Shown: positions 23,155 through 23,934 of the stretch, piece by piece
How positions within the stretch are numbered: the stretch's first letter is position 1
Layout: every line of letters begins with the position of its first letter
Virus record (IMG/VR): IMGVR_UViG_3300045135_002160
Span: 1-23,934 of that record
From: a virus
Reading direction: 5' to 3' (one strand)
Length of the DNA: 23,934 nt
Program-made: the position numbers and the translations under genes
The notes under the pieces: generated by a model
Seen by the model: the letters and a program-made list of their open reading frames with translations, nothing else
The model's database searches: none
Told to the model about the DNA's origin: nothing

Positions 23155-23526
23155 TCAAACTTCCTCCACGAATATCTCAGGGTTGCCGCCATCCTCGTCA
23201 CGTTCAATACGGTAGACGCAGAGGCGGCCCTGCCCGCAATAACTATCTACCTCAGCACGGTTATATATAGACCTAGACAATTGATTAGCATAAACATTGT
23301 GCCACGTTGCGATGCGCTTGGGGATGTCGTGGAGGTCCTCTGTGCTGGAAAGGCCTCTAGTGATTGTGCCATACTCGCTCCAAGAACGGGGGCAGCCTGT
23401 GTGGTCGAAACCGATTAACGGGTAGCCCTTATGATTAGACCTCCCCAAGATAACCACCTTGTTTCCGTAGCCGTCCACATACTCTGCGGGGAACTCTGTT
23501 GGAGGTGTGAATTTACGATCAGTCAC
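23155..23526 (-). CDS. Conserved phage protein of unknown function
   Basis: GTG 23526 overlaps the upstream gene's stop by four bases (GTGA), with AGAAGGAG ahead, giving 123 residues. It opens KFTPPTEFPAEYVDGYGNKVVILG and carries GYPLIGFDHTGCPRSW and a later RIATWHNVY segment. This beta-rich small protein type is frequent in phages of alpha- and gammaproteobacteria, but I know of no function. No transmembrane or enzymatic motif is seen. Confidence 0.65.
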   Translation of the reverse strand: MTDRKFTPPTEFPAEYVDGYGNKVVILGRSNHKGYPLIGFDHTGCPRSWSEYGTITRGLSSTEDLHDIPKRIATWHNVYANQLSRSIYNRAEVDSYCGQGRLCVYRIERDEDGGNPEIFVEEV

Positions 23527-23789
23527 TCTGTTTCTCCTTCTGGAAACTCAGGGAATGGCATCCATGCAATCGGCTTCTCTGTGGCGGCTAGTCCGTGCCA
23601 GCGACCATTCGGTCTGTCTTCTTGCGGTGGCATCCAGTATGACACCATCACCATGCGGCCAGATGCAGCGACTATCACCTTATCAGGAACAAAAGTGTGT
23701 CTGGTTGCCTCTATGCCTTTTGAGTTTGTTATAGTATTGCTCACGGTCTTTCCACGAGGCGCTGCATCTATGTCAAAATTCCAAGTCAT
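23523..23789 (-). CDS. Small conserved phage protein of unknown function
   Basis: I choose ATG 23789 (88 residues) with GAAGGAG upstream, overlapping the next upstream gene by four bases. A longer reading from 23927 is low-complexity and clashes with that gene. The sequence has beta strands (VIVAASGRMVMVSYWMPP), a GRWHGLAATEKPIAWMPFPE segment and an acidic end. It is a small single-domain protein with no recognised family. Confidence 0.6.
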   Translation of the reverse strand: MTWNFDIDAAPRGKTVSNTITNSKGIEATRHTFVPDKVIVAASGRMVMVSYWMPPQEDRPNGRWHGLAATEKPIAWMPFPEFPEGETE

Positions 23790-23934
23790 TCTATTTCTCC
23801 TTCCAGCTCCTTGACCCGCGCCACATAGCGCTGGATGCGTTCCTCTAGTGTTGCCAGATCGGTGCTGACATATGACGGGCGCACGCCCTGATACTTGGCA
23901 GATAGCTCCTCCCGCTGCTTGCACCATGAGGCGA
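23786..23934 (-). CDS. Partial coiled-coil protein (start beyond right edge)
   Basis: This minus-strand frame is open from the right edge to TGA at 23788-23786, with no start in the window. The last 49 residues read ASWCKQREELSAKYQGVR, then a heptad-like TDLATLEERIQRYVARVKELEGEIE. The stop overlaps the next start as ATGA, and that gene's ribosome site lies in its 3' end, typical of a real operon gene. No further identity can be given. Confidence 0.6.
   Translation of the reverse strand, partial: ASWCKQREELSAKYQGVRPSYVSTDLATLEERIQRYVARVKELEGEIE

Noticed and set aside
1-23934. tRNA genes, CRISPR arrays, insertion sequences, attachment sites, integrase
   Set aside because: Gaps are too short and show no cloverleaf, no spaced repeats, no transposase or tyrosine/serine recombinase motifs. 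Absence applies only to this window.

Overview
The window is a densely coded stretch of a tailed bacteriophage genome with almost no non-coding DNA. I recognise no host housekeeping gene, tRNA, insertion sequence or CRISPR array. The protein set is a tail-fibre type protein with paired YTGNGT repeats, a gp10-like tail or stabilisation protein, several Gly/Gln-rich internal virion proteins, a very large internal protein, a family A DNA polymerase, an archaeo-eukaryotic-type primase, and an amidase with a spanin pair. This resembles short-tailed (podovirus-type) phages of marine alphaproteobacteria, such as those of SAR116 or roseobacters. That host assignment is inference from family resemblance. 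Terminase, portal and capsid genes are not in the window.

The layout is four blocks of alternating strand. Block 1 (1-11052, +) is the virion module: the 3' part of a tail fibre gene, a tail assembly chaperone-like protein, a large tail protein, a small conserved protein, a zinc-ribbon protein, three internal virion-type proteins and a 1374-residue protein. Genes are mostly joined by overlapping stop and start codons. Block 2 (11049-18637, -) is DNA metabolism. In transcription order it holds a coiled-coil protein, an SSB-like protein ending DDDIPF, an AEP/TOTE-type primase ending NNVPF, an AlpA-like HTH protein, a UvrD-type SF1 helicase, a dCMP deaminase, a dATP/dGTP diphosphohydrolase-like protein, family A DNA polymerase with proofreading domain, and a 69-residue protein. 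Blocks 1 and 2 converge with interlocked stop codons.

Block 3 (18716-21910, +) diverges from block 2 across 78 bp. It carries a SNF2-type SF2 helicase, two small proteins (one RHH-like), and a lysis cassette: T7-lysozyme-like amidase with a C-terminal membrane segment, inner-membrane spanin, a partly nested lipoprotein spanin, and a small conserved ORF. Block 4 (21864 to the right edge, -) holds small, probably early or regulatory genes. These include an OB-like plus winged-helix protein, an HTH protein, several conserved phage proteins of unknown role, and a partial coiled-coil gene running off the edge.

Read as a system, block 2 plus the SNF2 helicase encodes a self-contained replisome built on an AEP primase, with no DnaG-type primase or hexameric helicase visible here. 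The most interesting points are the two SSB-type C-terminal tips on adjacent proteins, Leu at the polymerase position equivalent to E. coli Phe762, a cUGCGg hairpin in the largest gap of the replication operon, DPF motifs at both ends of the giant virion protein, and a 23-bp palindrome after the lysis genes.
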